Positions 8,019 through 14,915 are shown, numbered from the stretch's first letter. The stretch: DNA of 38,369 bases from Butyricicoccus faecihominis (GCF_024462775.1 NZ_JANGCE010000034.1:1-38369), one strand, 5' to 3'. Notes: a model not told the origin generated them from the sequence alone. Numbers and translations are program-made.

Positions 8019-9316
8019 CCGGGGCCAGCCACTCGGCGGGGAACACAGCGAAAAATATCCTGCTGGTGGCGCTGGTGGTGCTGCTCGGCGTTTTGTGCGC
8101 GGCGTGCTGGCTCACCGCGCTGAACGTATCGCAGATGTCCGCGAACAACCCGCTGCGCCGCGTATACGATCAGCTTTCCGGCGGCGCCGTCGGGTATGAG
8201 CTGCGCTCTTCCGGCATCGCGGCGGCGGAGCCGGTGCAGATGGCGATCACCGTGGATGGCAAGCTGACGGGCGTGCAGTATAATCTGGCCGATCTGGAAG
8301 CCGGATTAGAGGCCGCCAGCCCGCTTTGGGCCGAGGTGCTGGGTTCCGCCGTGCAGTTAAACGAAACGGACGATCAAACGCTTGCCGCGGCCCTTGCCGG
8401 GGGCGACGCCGCGCTGCTGCGCTACCACGGCGCGATCCGCGTGCCTGTCTTGGCCGGCTGGCTGGGCGGCTCGTCGAATCTGAACATCGCGGCGGAAACG
8501 CTTGTGTATACGGAAAGCGAGGGCCTGCTGTTTATCCGCACCGGGGAAGGGGAACTGTACTCCGCACCCGCGAAAGTGAGCGCGGACACGATACAGCGCG
8601 CCAAGGAGAGCTTCCGCGGCACGGTCTGCGAATTTTCCGGCAGCGCGTACGCGGTCTATCCGGAAACGCTGTTGTTCGATCAGGGCGTCATGACCCTGCC
8701 GCGCCTCGAGGCGACCGCGCTCGACCTGTTTGACGCACAGGGCGGCGGCAGCCTGCAAACGCTGCTGAACGCGTTCCAGTATACGCCCTATGTGCGCTCC
8801 TATGCCGAGCAGGATGGAAAGAGCAAGGTCTTTGCGGACGATGTGTCGACCATGCGCGTTTACGCGGATGGCCTGACGCAGTATACCGCCTCCGGCGAAA
8901 GCGGCGCGATCTCCGCGTACGACCGGGGCGAGGCCGAAGGTCTTGCCTCGCTGGACGCGCAGCTCGACTGCGCGCGCACCGTGCTCGACACCGCGCTGCG
9001 CGCGGTGGAAGCGGAAACGCGCGCGTCGCTCTGCGGCGTGCAGCAGGAGGATGGTGTGACCACGCTCAGCTTTGTGCAGACCTATAACGGCGTGCCGATT
9101 CTGGGCGAGACCGATTTTGCCACCTTTGTGTTCCGCGAAGGGGCGCTTCTTTCGGCTTCGCTCCACCTGCAGCGGTTCGAGGCGGAGGACGTGCGGCAGG
9201 GCGTCATGCCCGCCAGACAGGCCGCCGCCGCGTCGGACGGCTCGGCGCGTGAGCTGATCGTCGCTTATCGTGAGCAGGACGGGGTCTATGTGCCCGGCCG
9301 TTATTATTTGAAGTGA
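8015..9316 (+). CDS. yycH: YycH-like regulator of WalK
   Basis: This 433-residue protein has one N-terminal membrane helix (about residues 11-33, within NILLVALVVLLGVLCAACWL) and a large outside domain. In Bacillus, YycH and YycI bind WalK through their membrane helices and modulate its activity. Identification rests mainly on position between walK and yycI, length and topology; sequence conservation of YycH is low across Clostridia. ATG 8015 overlaps the walK stop by four bases. The outer domain contains the repeated style of beta-strands seen in the YycH fold (for example TLSFVQTYNGVPIL near the end), but this is inferred. Confidence 0.75.
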   Translation: MTGASHSAGNTAKNILLVALVVLLGVLCAACWLTALNVSQMSANNPLRRVYDQLSGGAVGYELRSSGIAAAEPVQMAITVDGKLTGVQYNLADLEAGLEAASPLWAEVLGSAVQLNETDDQTLAAALAGGDAALLRYHGAIRVPVLAGWLGGSSNLNIAAETLVYTESEGLLFIRTGEGELYSAPAKVSADTIQRAKESFRGTVCEFSGSAYAVYPETLLFDQGVMTLPRLEATALDLFDAQGGGSLQTLLNAFQYTPYVRSYAEQDGKSKVFADDVSTMRVYADGLTQYTASGESGAISAYDRGEAEGLASLDAQLDCARTVLDTALRAVEAETRASLCGVQQEDGVTTLSFVQTYNGVPILGETDFATFVFREGALLSASLHLQRFEAEDVRQGVMPARQAAAASDGSARELIVAYREQDGVYVPGRYYLK

Positions 9317-9338
9317 TCAGAAGGGAGGCAGCGCCGCT

Positions 9339-10148
9339 TTGCAATGGGATAAGGTAAAAAACGTACTGATCGTCATTTTGCTGGCGGTGAATCTGTTCCT
9401 TCTGGGCAATCTGGGGTTTCAGTACTATCAGCGCGTATCGCGCGCGGAGGAGCTGAACAGCCATGTGCGCACGCTGCTTGCGGAAAGCGGCGTTACGCTC
9501 GACGAGAGCTTTCGGCTGCCCGATGACAAGGTTCTGCCGCCCCTGACGCTGGACCGCAGCCGCGCGGATGAGGAACGGGTCGCCCGCGCGATGCTGGGCG
9601 CGGATATGCAGCGCACCGAGCGGGAGGACGGCACCGTGCTTTTTGAAAGCGACCTTGGCGAGGTCGCATGGAACGGCGACGGCACCGTGCAGGGCCATGC
9701 CAGAGATACGCGCGGCGCGCCGGAGGGCATGCGGCAGGCGGAACAGCGCCTGCGCGCCTACATCCGCGATTGGGGCCTGCTCGATAAGGGCGATTCGATC
9801 GCCTTTGCGGAGGGCGCCGCCACGCTGACCGGTCCGGTCGCGGGCCTGCCGGTGCACAACCGGTCGCTGCAACTGACATACGAGGGGGAAACGGTCTCCC
9901 TATCCGGTTTTTGGAGCTTTGGCACGCCGTACACGACCGCGCGGGAGACCGTGGTGAACTGCGCGGCGGCGGATGCGCTGCTCGCTTTTGCCGCGTCCAC
10001 GCCGGATATCGGGCAGATACAGGAAATGACGGTGGGCTACCGCTTGCAGCAGGACAGCGGCCGCCGTTTGCAGCTCACGCCAACTTGGAAAATCCGAACC
10101 AGCGAGCACGAATATTTGGTGGATTGTGCCAAAAAAACCGAGATTTAA
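9339..10148 (+). CDS. yycI: YycI-like regulator of WalK
   Basis: This 269-residue protein starts with MQWDKVKNVLIVILLAVNLF, very like the MDWxKxKxIxI start of YycI proteins, and has a single membrane helix followed by an extracellular domain. YycI acts with YycH on WalK in the membrane. The start is a TTG (9339), fixed by AAGGGAGG at 9321-9328 and by the family N-terminus. The C-terminal strands QLTPTWKIRTSEHEYLVDC fit the YycI fold. The gene ends the four-gene signalling part of the operon. A weak hairpin (10157-10180) and a new promoter separate it from murA. Confidence 0.8.
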   Translation: MQWDKVKNVLIVILLAVNLFLLGNLGFQYYQRVSRAEELNSHVRTLLAESGVTLDESFRLPDDKVLPPLTLDRSRADEERVARAMLGADMQRTEREDGTVLFESDLGEVAWNGDGTVQGHARDTRGAPEGMRQAEQRLRAYIRDWGLLDKGDSIAFAEGAATLTGPVAGLPVHNRSLQLTYEGETVSLSGFWSFGTPYTTARETVVNCAAADALLAFAASTPDIGQIQEMTVGYRLQQDSGRRLQLTPTWKIRTSEHEYLVDCAKKTEI

Positions 10149-10187
10149 TGGGAAACGGGAAAAAGAACTTTCCTTTCCCGGAATTTG

Positions 10188-10196
10188 TGGTAGAAT
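10188..10196 (+). promoter_or_regulatory. Candidate extended -10 promoter for murA
   Basis: TGG followed by TAGAAT (10191-10196) forms an extended -10 in the 171-base gap between yycI and murA. No good -35 is seen, so an additional start of transcription for murA is plausible but not certain. Confidence 0.4.
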
Positions 10197-10319
10197 ATAT
10201 TGTGAGATTTTGTGCGGGGCGCACCAAGTGCGCCTTCCGGCCATAAAATGTGATGTAGAGAAAAGAAACGCGACTTTTTTTGTGGGGCGCGGGACAGAAG
10301 AGTGAGGAGTAGGTAGGCT

Positions 10320-11618
10320 TTGACCAAGTATGTAATCAACGGCGGCAAGATCCTGAATGGCGAGGTGACCATTTCGGGTGCGAAGAACGCGGCGGTTGCC
10401 ATTGTACCGGCGGCGCTGCTGGCGGACGGCCCGGTTCGGATCGAGAACGTGCCCAAGATCATTGATGTAACATTGCAGCTTGAGATCATGCGCGAGCTCG
10501 GCGCGCATATCCGTTTGGTCAATGCGACCACGGTCGAGATCGAAAACAACCTCCGGCCGAGTCTGGAGCCCCACGAGCTGGAGCGCAAGCTGCGCGCCTC
10601 TTATTATCTGCTGGGCGTGCTGCTCGGCAAATACGGCTATGCCGAGGTGGCCATGCCGGGCGGCTGCAACTTCGGCGGCGTGCGCCCGATCGATCAGCAT
10701 ATCAAGGGCTTTGAAGCATTAGGCGCCAAGGTAACCCTGCCCAAGGGCGGCTTTATCCGCGCGGAAGCGCCGGAAGACGGCCTGCACGGCGCGCACATCT
10801 ATTTTGATGTCGTCACCGTTGGCGCGACCATGAACGTGATGCTGGCGGCGGTGCTGGCCAAGGGGCAGACCATTCTGGAAAACTGCGCCAAGGAGCCGCA
10901 CATCGTCGATCTGGCGAACTTCCTGAACGCCATGGGCGCGGACGTGAAGGGCGCGGGCACGGATGTGATCAAAATCCGCGGCGTGGAGCGTCTGCGCGGC
11001 GGCTCGTATTCCATCATCCCCGATCAGATCGAGGCCGGCACCTTCATGGCGGCGGTCGCGGCCTGCGGCGGGCAGGTGCTGGTGAAAAACGTCATCCCCA
11101 AGCATCTGGAATGCATTACCGCCAAGCTGAAGGAAATGGGCGTGGAGATCACCGAGTTTGACGACGCGGTGCTCGTGCGCCGCATGGGACGGCTGACCAA
11201 GACCAACCTGAAAACGCTGCCCTATCCCGGTTTCCCGACCGACATGCAGCCCCAGATGACCACGGCCCTTTGCTTGGCGGAGGGCACCAGCATCGTCACC
11301 GAGGGCGTGTGGGACAGCCGCTACCGCTATACGGGCGAACTCACCCGCATGGGCGCCAATATCCATGTGGACGGCAAGATCGCCATCGTGGAGGGCGTGA
11401 GCGAACTCAAGGGCGCGCCGGTGCGCGCGCACGACCTGCGCGCGGGCGCGGCCATGGTCATTGCGGGCCTTGCGGCCGGCGGCGTGACCGAGGTCGAGCA
11501 GGTGCAGAACATCGAGCGCGGCTATGAAACGCTTGTGGAAAAGTTTGTGGCGCTGGGCGCGGATATGTACCGTTCCGAGATCCCGGATAACACAAACGGC
11601 ATGCAAGAGGCAAACTAA
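10320..11618 (+). CDS. murA: MurA, UDP-N-acetylglucosamine 1-carboxyvinyltransferase
   Basis: MurA catalyses the first committed step of peptidoglycan synthesis, the transfer of enolpyruvate from PEP to UDP-GlcNAc in the cytoplasm. The 432-residue protein has the N-terminal INGG...ISGAKNAA motif with K22-N23. Its active-site cysteine C116 is in MPGGCNFGG, so it should be sensitive to fosfomycin. The substrate-binding stretch RPIDQHIKGFEALG follows. The start is TTG 10320, with GAGGAG at 10304-10309. The gene sits inside the wal operon, between yycI and walJ, which links precursor supply to the wall-stress regulator. A strong hairpin follows. Confidence 0.95.
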   Translation: MTKYVINGGKILNGEVTISGAKNAAVAIVPAALLADGPVRIENVPKIIDVTLQLEIMRELGAHIRLVNATTVEIENNLRPSLEPHELERKLRASYYLLGVLLGKYGYAEVAMPGGCNFGGVRPIDQHIKGFEALGAKVTLPKGGFIRAEAPEDGLHGAHIYFDVVTVGATMNVMLAAVLAKGQTILENCAKEPHIVDLANFLNAMGADVKGAGTDVIKIRGVERLRGGSYSIIPDQIEAGTFMAAVAACGGQVLVKNVIPKHLECITAKLKEMGVEITEFDDAVLVRRMGRLTKTNLKTLPYPGFPTDMQPQMTTALCLAEGTSIVTEGVWDSRYRYTGELTRMGANIHVDGKIAIVEGVSELKGAPVRAHDLRAGAAMVIAGLAAGGVTEVEQVQNIERGYETLVEKFVALGADMYRSEIPDNTNGMQEAN

Positions 11619-11627
11619 GCGTACATT

Positions 11628-11658
11628 GGGGCGGGGGACGGCAGTTCCCGCCCCTTTT
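11628..11658 (+). terminator. Terminator between murA and walJ
   Basis: GGGGCGGG (11628-11635) pairs with CCCGCCCC (11647-11654) and is followed by TTTT. No clear promoter lies between it and walJ, so it probably gives partial termination and lowers expression of walJ-rlmH. Confidence 0.75.
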
Positions 11659-11681
11659 CTCTTGACTGAGCACAAAGGAGT

Positions 11682-12503
11682 ATGAAAAAATCTATGACGC
11701 AGCGCTTTTACTACAGCATTGCGAGCGGCTCATCGGGCAACTGCGGCCTGTATATGTGCGGCTCCACCGCGATTTTGATCGATCTGGGCGTATCGCTCCG
11801 CAAAATAACGACCGCGCTGCACGAGGTCGGCCTGTCGCTCGACCGAATCGCGGGCGTGGTCATCACGCACGATCATACCGATCATATCAAGGGCCTGCCG
11901 ATGTTCTTGAAAAAAAGTCAGGCGCCGGTCTACGCCTCGGCGGAAACCGCGCTTGCCCTGCATCTCAAGCAGACCGCGCCGGAGGGGCGCCTTACCACGT
12001 TCGAGCCGGGCGAGCGCTTCGGCATCGGCGAGATCGGGGTCACGCCGTTCGACACGCCGCACGACGCGGCGGGCAGCGTGGGCTACATATTGAGCAACGG
12101 CGACACGCGCTTTGGCTTTGCGACCGATCTGGGCTTTGTACCGGGCGAGATTGCCGACCAGCTGCGCGGGTGCGACGCGGTCGTTTTAGAGAGCAACCAC
12201 GATCCGCACATGCTCGCGGCCGGGCCTTATCCCTACATGCTCAAGCAGCGCGTGGGCGGTCCGCGCGGCCATTTGTCCAACCCGGACTGCGCGGTCTGCG
12301 CGGCGGAGCTGGTCAAAAGCGGCACGCGCACGCTGATTCTTGCGCACCTGAGCGAGCATAACAACATGCCCGCGCTCGCGTTGCAGCAAACGCAGCTGGC
12401 GCTCAAGGGCCTTGCGCCCTGCGCGGTGTACATCGCCCCGCGCGAACGCATGGATGCGCCCATTGTCTTAGAGGGAGGCGTGCAATGCTCTTTGTACGAC
12501 TGA
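11682..12503 (+). CDS. walJ: WalJ (YycJ) metallo-beta-lactamase-fold hydrolase
   Basis: This 273-residue protein has the metal-binding motif ITHDHTDHIKG (H63, H65, D67, H68), with a further ligand region around FDTPHDA and a late ILAHLSEHNN histidine. WalJ proteins are cytoplasmic MBL-fold nucleases or hydrolases linked to coordination of cell division with DNA replication; their substrate is not settled. The N-terminus SIASGSSGNC is characteristic of the family. AAAGGAG (11674-11680) is only one base from ATG 11682 and 13 from ATG 11694, so either start is possible. The end overlaps rlmH by 19 bases. Confidence 0.88.
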   Translation: MKKSMTQRFYYSIASGSSGNCGLYMCGSTAILIDLGVSLRKITTALHEVGLSLDRIAGVVITHDHTDHIKGLPMFLKKSQAPVYASAETALALHLKQTAPEGRLTTFEPGERFGIGEIGVTPFDTPHDAAGSVGYILSNGDTRFGFATDLGFVPGEIADQLRGCDAVVLESNHDPHMLAAGPYPYMLKQRVGGPRGHLSNPDCAVCAAELVKSGTRTLILAHLSEHNNMPALALQQTQLALKGLAPCAVYIAPRERMDAPIVLEGGVQCSLYD

Positions 12504-12967
12504 TCTGCGTGGGCAAGCTGGGCGAGCGCTTTTGGGCGGACGCCTGCGCCGAATACCGAAAACGTCTGGGCGCTTACTGCAAGCTGGAAGTGGCCGAGCT
12601 GCCCGAGCAGCGCTTGCCGCAGTCGCCCTCTGAAGGCGAGCTCGCCGCGGCGTTGGAACGCGAAGCCGCGGCGATCGAAGCGCAGCTTTTGCCGGGGGCC
12701 AAGGTAATCGCGCTGTGCGTGGAAGGCAAGACGCTTTCCAGCGAGGCGTTCAGCGCCTACCTGTCGCAGCTCACCGTTTCGGGCGTGAGCCGCCTGTGCG
12801 TACTGATCGGCGGCTCGTGCGGCCTTGCCCCGCGTATCAAGCAACGGGCCGATTTGCGGCTGTCCATGTCGCCGATGACGTTTCCGCACCATCTGGCGCG
12901 CGTCATGGCGCTCGAACAGCTTTACCGCGCGCTGAATATCGCCGCGGGCGGCAAGTATCATAAGTAA
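12485..12967 (+). CDS. rlmH: RlmH, 23S rRNA pseudouridine-1915 N3-methyltransferase
   Basis: RlmH methylates pseudouridine 1915 in helix 69 of 23S rRNA, at the subunit interface. The 160-residue SPOUT-family protein is standard length. It has the SAM-binding loop VLIGGSCGLAPRI and the C-terminal signature SMSPMTFPHHLARVMALEQL, ending in GGKYHK. GGAGGC lies just before ATG 12485. It is the last gene of the wal operon, as in Bacillus and Staphylococcus. Confidence 0.95.
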   Translation: MLFVRLICVGKLGERFWADACAEYRKRLGAYCKLEVAELPEQRLPQSPSEGELAAALEREAAAIEAQLLPGAKVIALCVEGKTLSSEAFSAYLSQLTVSGVSRLCVLIGGSCGLAPRIKQRADLRLSMSPMTFPHHLARVMALEQLYRALNIAAGGKYHK

Positions 12968-13007
12968 GCGGTTCACGCAAACGATCACAAAAGTGCCGAT
13001 AAAATAC

Positions 13008-13035
13008 AAAAAGCTCCTCGGATGAGGAGCTTTTT
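13008..13035. terminator. Bidirectional terminator after rlmH
   Basis: AAAAAGCTCCTC (13008-13019) and GAGGAGCTTTTT (13024-13035) are perfectly complementary. On the plus strand it ends the wal operon. On the minus strand it is followed by TTTTTGTATTTT and would end the short RNA starting near 13155. Confidence 0.92.
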
Positions 13036-13155
13036 GTATGATAGAAATGAAGAAGTGGTCATTGTAATTGAGACGCGGCGCAAGTGGCTTGGCCGCAGTC
13101 TTTGCAGCCGCTCACGGGGAGCGATTACATTTTTGCTCTTCCATGTCACAAGAGC
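13008..13155 (-). ncRNA. Candidate agr-controlled small structured RNA
   Basis: A minus-strand promoter (13162-13190) would start a transcript near 13155 that ends at the terminator 13035-13008, about 150 nt in all. The region folds strongly. Hairpin arms are 13134-13140/13150-13156; 13109-13113/13119-13123; and 13075-13084/13088-13096, the last with one bulged base. TGTAAT (13063-13068) can close the last two against ATTACA (13124-13129), or pair instead with ATTAC at 13159-13163. The RNA would begin exactly at a hairpin and end in a terminator, like RNAIII-type effectors. It could instead carry an 18-residue GTG-started peptide, MSGCKDCGQATCAASQLQ (13115-13059), though no ribosome binding site precedes it. 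Confidence 0.45.
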
Positions 13156-13161
13156 ATGATT

Positions 13162-13227
13162 ACTGTAACATCAAAACCATCGTCTGTAAATACCTTTGAC
13201 GTGAAATGCAATTAACGCGACGTGAAA
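13162..13227 (-). promoter_or_regulatory. LytTR-type box pair and promoter A
   Basis: Two ACGTGAAA elements (plus-strand 13199-13206 and 13220-13227) are exactly 21 bp apart, two turns of the helix. On the minus strand they read TTTCACG and are followed by 9 bp, then TTTACA (13190-13185), 17 bp and TACAGT (13167-13162) with a TG extension. The same layout occurs at 14823-14889. Paired direct repeats just upstream of the -35 are how AgrA, VirR and other LytTR regulators activate promoters. The neighbouring regulator at 14916 is the obvious candidate. Confidence 0.65.
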
Positions 13228-13501
13228 AGGTTTGGAAATAGAAAAATAAAGAAAATTTGCGTGTAAAAGTATGAAAAACACTGTTGATCCTATTCTGTTA
13301 ATGAAATGCTGTAGCAAAAAATATTGCACACTAGCTTAAAATCGATATAAATATATGCCCTCTGGTGCCAGCATAGCGCCAGAGGGCATGTACCAGTGCA
13401 GAAGTGTGTTTGCGTTGTTGTTAATCACAAAGTCATATTAGCAGATATTACATAAGAAGTGCAAGATATAATCTTATTGCGGAATGTCTGAATAATAACT
13501 A
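13228..13501. other. AT-rich intergenic stretch
   Basis: No gene is supported here. It contains a 22-codon ORF at 13271-13339 without a ribosome binding site or promoter, the hairpin at 13355-13389, and a widely spaced inverted repeat of GCAAGATAT (13461-13469 and 13508-13516). The base composition is much more AT-rich than rlmH. Confidence 0.6.
13355..13389 (-). terminator. Hairpin, probable terminator of the leftward agr operon
   Basis: Arms 13355-13368 and 13376-13389 form a 14-bp stem with one G-T pair and a 7-base loop. On the minus strand it is followed by an AT-rich tract (ATATATTTATATCGATTTT), and it lies downstream of the small membrane protein gene. Confidence 0.6.
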
Positions 13502-13813
13502 CTAATAATATCTTGCATTATATAACCTGATAAGATCTCGGGCGAGAAGGAGAAATGGAATTGGAATCATAATAAGCGGTAAAAAACAGCGACTTAGTTT
13601 CCAAGCATCAATAAACAGTCGAAAAATCCATGGAAAGAGAACTGCGTCAAAGTAAAAGTAAAATAAGTACATATTAAAAAGTCGATCAGTCAATCCACCA
13701 GAAATGGAATAGGTTGAAATGCAAAGAGAAACAATAAATCGCAGAACTTCGGCAGCTAAAACAAATAGTATTAAAAAGTATAGATTTACGTTGTGCCGAA
13801 ATATTTTAGACAT
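13502..13813 (-). CDS. Small membrane protein, unknown
   Basis: I do not recognise this 103-residue protein. It is very hydrophobic, with about three membrane segments (near residues 10-34, 48-70 and 78-95) and a positively charged end (LARDLIRLYNARYY). ATG 13813 is chosen because GAGGG precedes it by seven bases; the open frame extends further upstream into the preceding gene without support. It follows the secreted-protein gene by 25 bases, so the two are cotranscribed. A small polytopic protein after an exported one recalls an immunity or secretion partner, but nothing in the sequence proves this. Codon use is AT-rich. Confidence 0.65.
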   Translation of the reverse strand: MSKIFRHNVNLYFLILFVLAAEVLRFIVSLCISTYSISGGLTDRLFNMYLFYFYFDAVLFPWIFRLFIDAWKLSRCFLPLIMIPIPFLLLARDLIRLYNARYY

Positions 13814-13838
13814 TTTTAACCCTCTTATACCAAGAAGC

Positions 13839-14552
13839 TTAATGATAATAGTATTCTCCGGAGTGCCAAGTCGGTTTCCAGTTTGAATAGGGGTCGGGAT
13901 TAACATTTACGCCGTCCCAAGTGGAATAAACATTGAGTGGCCACCCCTGATTTGTGGCAAGCATCATTCTAACCGCATTACCACCGTTATACGCGTTGGA
14001 GAATTTTGTTGTGTCTAATGCGTCAAAAAAGCTATATGTTGAATATAAATAGATAAGAGTAACCCCAGCAGTAGTTAAGGGAACATTATAGCTTTTCTTA
14101 ATCAATGCAGGTATACTGGAAATGGAAATACCAACCCCGATGTAATCTGCTATTGCCTCAACAATACTAGGCTTTGTTTTCGCATAATAAGTAGCTGATG
14201 CTTCATCCTTAGGTAGATAAATACATGCGTATGGAAAGGTAGTAGTAGATGTAGTTCCGAAGGGCGGGGTAAACTCACGCCAACAGCCACCATTTCGATC
14301 AACCAAATTATAGGATGAGGCAGCAAACGGGCTTGCACTGGAATCTGAAACGTAAACTTGGATAGCACCATTACTTACAGTGATTTGTGCGTTCGGATAT
14401 TCAGCTTTGACATCTACAAGTACTTGGTCTAAAGGTGCTTTGTTTTCTTCATTGTAAATAGGCATGTCAGTTTGCAGTTGATCAACAGCAGTTGCGGTTA
14501 AAATGTTTGCAAACATGCCAAATAGGATTAAAGCACTTATAAATCTTTTCAT
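13839..14552 (-). CDS. Secreted protein of unknown family in the agr locus
   Basis: This 237-residue protein has a signal peptide: K2-R3, a hydrophobic core, and an ATA cleavage site at residues 20-22. The mature part has two cysteines (C90 in GGCWREF and C110 in YACIYLP) that could form a disulfide. A hydrophobic, glycine- and serine-rich middle (about 136-165) is followed by an aromatic tail ending WHSGEYYYH. I recognise no catalytic motif. GAGG lies before ATG 14552. Upstream, promoter B carries the LytTR box pair, so it is probably switched on by the agr-type system as an extracellular effector, for example a bacteriocin- or toxin-like protein. That function is inference. Low GC suggests transfer. 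Confidence 0.75.
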   Translation of the reverse strand: MKRFISALILFGMFANILTATAVDQLQTDMPIYNEENKAPLDQVLVDVKAEYPNAQITVSNGAIQVYVSDSSASPFAASSYNLVDRNGGCWREFTPPFGTTSTTTFPYACIYLPKDEASATYYAKTKPSIVEAIADYIGVGISISSIPALIKKSYNVPLTTAGVTLIYLYSTYSFFDALDTTKFSNAYNGGNAVRMMLATNQGWPLNVYSTWDGVNVNPDPYSNWKPTWHSGEYYYH

Positions 14553-14612
14553 AATTACCTCACTTAAATATTAATATATTAATATAAACAAAAAATAAAA
14601 ATAATAAACTTA

Positions 14613-14768
14613 TTAACTTTTTATAACAGCAATACACGCACCTCTTTCATCTGCAACAACACTTCTTAAGACAACGGAGGAAAAATGTTGTCTTAGAAAT
14701 AAAAACAGACTGTTATTTGCTAAAGCGGCATAGACAAGCACGCGGCCTAAAATATTTTTAGGCGCAAT
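14613..14768 (-). CDS. Possible 51-residue peptide with ATT start (agrD-position candidate)
   Basis: A frame of 51 codons lies between promoter B and the secreted-protein gene. A strong AAAGGAGG (plus-strand 14779-14786) sits 10 bases before an ATT codon at 14768; the first conventional start in frame is GTG 14741 (42 residues). The peptide begins IAPKNILGRV, has a hydrophobic middle and ends ERGACIAVIKS. A late cysteine followed by four residues with a hydrophobic end recalls the thiolactone ring of autoinducing peptides. The acidic Pro-Glu tail of AgrD is absent and ATT starts are rare. An alternative TTG start one base on gives only a six-residue peptide. Confidence 0.25.
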   Translation of the reverse strand: MAPKNILGRVLVYAALANNSLFLFLRQHFSSVVLRSVVADERGACIAVIKS

Positions 14769-14816
14769 ATAGTATAGTCCTCCTTTATGGACTTGAAAAA
14801 TTTGTCGCTTTAACGT
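14667..14816 (-). ncRNA. Structured leader of the leftward agr operon
   Basis: The transcript from promoter B has about 260 nt before the secreted-protein gene. Three hairpins can be drawn on the minus strand: AGTCC/GGACT (14793-14776) with the AAAGGA part of a Shine-Dalgarno in its loop; GCCTAAAA/TTTTAGGC (14763-14745); and TAAGACAAC/GTTGTCTTA (14695-14667), whose 11-base loop contains CCTCC. The last loop could pair with GGAGG of this or other messages, as the C-rich loops of staphylococcal RNAIII do. Whether it is a regulatory leader or a processed RNA is open. Confidence 0.4.
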
Positions 14817-14821
14817 ATAAT
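14793..14821 (+). promoter_or_regulatory. Promoter of the agr-type sensor operon
   Basis: TTGAAA (14793-14798) and a consensus TATAAT (14816-14821) are 17 bp apart and point to the response-regulator gene. It overlaps the leftward promoter B back to back. The LytTR boxes at 14861-14889 lie about 35-60 bases downstream of its start, a position that would hinder this transcript. Confidence 0.7.
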
Positions 14822-14822
14822 C

Positions 14823-14889
14823 AATATAACTCAGAGTTTGGAATTTGACAACAGTTTTTCCGTGAAATAGCGTTTAAACGACGTGAAAT
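14823..14889 (-). promoter_or_regulatory. LytTR-type box pair and promoter B
   Basis: CGTGAAAT occurs at 14861-14868 and 14882-14889, 21 bp apart. On the minus strand these are followed by 9 bp, TTGTCA (14851-14846), 17 bp and TATATT (14828-14823). The geometry is identical to promoter A near 13200. It would drive the structured leader, the secreted protein and the membrane protein. The second box is only 27 bp from the start codon of the response regulator. Confidence 0.7.
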
Positions 14890-14915
14890 GCAACGGGTGG
14901 GGAGGGAAGCGCAAA

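Noticed and set aside
8357-9166. A long minus-strand frame of 269 codons within yycH.
   Set aside because: The composition is that of a shadow of high-GC coding sequence, with no motif and no ribosome site.
13071-13200. A TTG-started ORF of about 43 codons on the plus strand after the rlmH terminator.
   Set aside because: It has no ribosome site or promoter, and it runs through the hairpins better explained as a minus-strand RNA.
13271-13339. A 22-codon ORF with three cysteines on the plus strand, considered as agrD.
   Set aside because: It has no ribosome binding site, no promoter in that direction and no AgrD-like acidic tail. It is probably chance in AT-rich DNA.
14745-14763. The GCCTAAAA palindrome as a terminator for the leftward transcript.
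   Set aside because: It is AT-rich with no T-run on the minus strand, and the secreted-protein gene lies downstream with no other promoter.
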